Below the pieces are notes generated by a model that was given only the letters and a program-made list of their open reading frames with translations, did no database searches and was not told where the DNA came from. Made by a program: the position numbers and the translations under genes. Of a DNA stretch of 64,000 bases, positions 63,481-64,000 are shown in pieces (position 1 is the stretch's first letter; each line of letters starts with the position of its first letter). Where the stretch lies: the NCBI GenBank assembly GCA_033875315.1, contig JANRJG010000040.1:60581-124580 (forward strand), written 5' to 3'. The stretch comes from Candidatus Methylacidiphilales bacterium (GTDB lineage: Bacteria > Verrucomicrobiota > Verrucomicrobiia > Methylacidiphilales > CAZTYG01).

Positions 63481-63524
63481 CAAAATCAATCCGGGCGTCA
63501 GAATTTGGTGTCTTGGATGTGCGA

Positions 63525-63653
63525 GGCCGCGTGTAGCGGCCATGAGGCAGCACTTGAGCGAGCCCCGCTCAGCGGGACGAGTGCGCCCGGCAACGGGCCG
63601 GGTCGCTGCCGAGAGCCGCAATGCCTTCCAGGGCGTAGCCGGAGGCCGCGCCC
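63525..63653. repeat. Multi-hairpin GC-rich repeat-like element
   Basis: Successive perfect stems occur: GGCCGC/GCGGCC (63525-63541), GCACTTG/CGAGTGC enclosing CCCGCT/AGCGGG (63550-63584), and GCCCG/CGGGC (63585-63598), followed by further GC-rich inverted segments and an A7 run at 63656-63662. No coding frame here is credible. It looks like an intergenic repeat or structured RNA element such as a REP/MITE, which a copy-number search would show. Confidence 0.5.
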
Positions 63654-63728
63654 CTAAAAAAACTAACATTGGTTCCGCACGGCTGTAGGCGGAGGGGGCT
63701 TGGTGCCTGGCGGCGACAGGGGCGGTTG

Positions 63729-64000
63729 TTAACCAGCCTTAGAACCCATTTTGAGGCCTCTTGTCCTTAATGGCAACCCCTCCCCACGGGTATCCCCACT
63801 GTGGGGATACCCTCCAGTACCGGAAAGTCCTTGTGGCACAGGGCGTTTCCCCGATTTCCCCCGTCGCAAAGTGTTGCGACTTCCCTCGGTTTCCCCATGG
63901 GCTTCGGCCTTCCCCCGCTCACGCCTGGGGGAAGGCAAACCTCGGGAACGGCTCGCCCCGTTCCGGGCCTCGCCTGGAGGACGGGTTCACGCAAAACAAC
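63729..64000 (-). other. Structured non-coding sequence, possible group II intron-type RNA, cut by the window edge
   Basis: Read on the minus strand this stretch is very rich in G-runs and GGGGAAA/GGGAAAC segments and contains an 11-base-pair perfect hairpin, GGGTATCCCCA (63788-63798) and TGGGGATACCC (63802-63812) with a CTG loop. Two leftward frames are open but have no start support and no domain. The texture resembles the ribozyme part of bacterial group II introns, but this is an impression; I cannot define domains V or VI. It continues beyond 64000. Confidence 0.3.

Noticed and set aside
63451..63669. 72-codon leftward frame in the multi-hairpin element
   Set aside because: Lies entirely within the inverted-repeat structure and lacks a start signal or family match.
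1..64000. CRISPR array, prophage, restriction or toxin-antitoxin system
   Set aside because: No regularly spaced repeats, integrase, capsid, methylase or small paired toxin genes were seen anywhere in the window.

Overview
The window looks like chromosomal DNA of a Verrucomicrobiota-type (PVC) heterotroph. This rests on a moderately GC-rich genome dense in glycoside hydrolases, sialate O-acetylesterase-like and rhamnosidase-like enzymes, a GPH/SLC45-type sugar symporter, short cysteine-poor S14 and L36 ribosomal proteins, and a ribosomal cluster without tuf, rpmD or adk. The phylum is an inference from gene content; no rRNA gene is present to confirm it.

Layout. (1) 1-8.3 kb: a carbohydrate locus with the end of an alginate-lyase-like gene, a GH39 enzyme, a polysaccharide deacetylase, a GH1 beta-glucosidase, a GPH-type sugar transporter carrying a very large extra loop domain, and a small membrane protein. 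Four copies of a TTAA-N4-TTAA-like palindrome sit in front of the GH39, GH1 and transporter genes and suggest one repressor controls them. (2) 8.4-17.9 kb: housekeeping and metabolic genes: tRNA-Asn, a PfkB kinase behind a structured leader, rhamnulokinase, TatD nuclease, RidA, PyrE, LeuC/LeuD with a divergent LysR gene, tRNA-Leu and a double cyclic-nucleotide-domain protein. (3) 18.2-36.9 kb: an uninterrupted str-S10-spc-alpha ribosomal protein supercluster (rpsL to rplQ, with secY, map, infA, rpoA) closed by a strong terminator. A gene for an exported coiled-coil protein is inserted between rpsS and rplV with almost no spacer. (4) 37-41.2 kb: a three-gene envelope operon (LysM/TPR lipoprotein, coiled-coil membrane protein, small membrane protein), tRNA-Ala followed by a partial duplication of its own 3' end, and a glutaminase fused to STAS and cyclic-nucleotide domains. 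(5) 41.4-63.4 kb: a large glycan-degradation locus. The leftward operon is GH3-GH2-GH29-GH28. The divergent rightward set is a 1425-residue secreted multidomain GH, a GH43/GH32-like propeller enzyme and an ADP-ribosylglycohydrolase. A second leftward operon is GH78-like, a decayed GH43-like pseudogene, an SGNH esterase and GH78. (6) 63.4-64 kb: non-coding, strongly structured, repeat-like DNA.

How it fits together. The GH28, GH29, GH2 and GH78 enzymes suggest breakdown of a branched rhamnose-, fucose-, mannose- and uronate-containing plant or algal polysaccharide. Almost none of these enzymes has a visible signal peptide, so most hydrolysis probably occurs in the cytoplasm after oligosaccharide uptake. 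Rhamnulokinase would feed released rhamnose into central metabolism. The candidates for undescribed biology are the exported protein encoded inside the S10 operon, the transporter with a roughly 355-residue predicted periplasmic insertion, the shared operator set, and the 1425-residue secreted enzyme.
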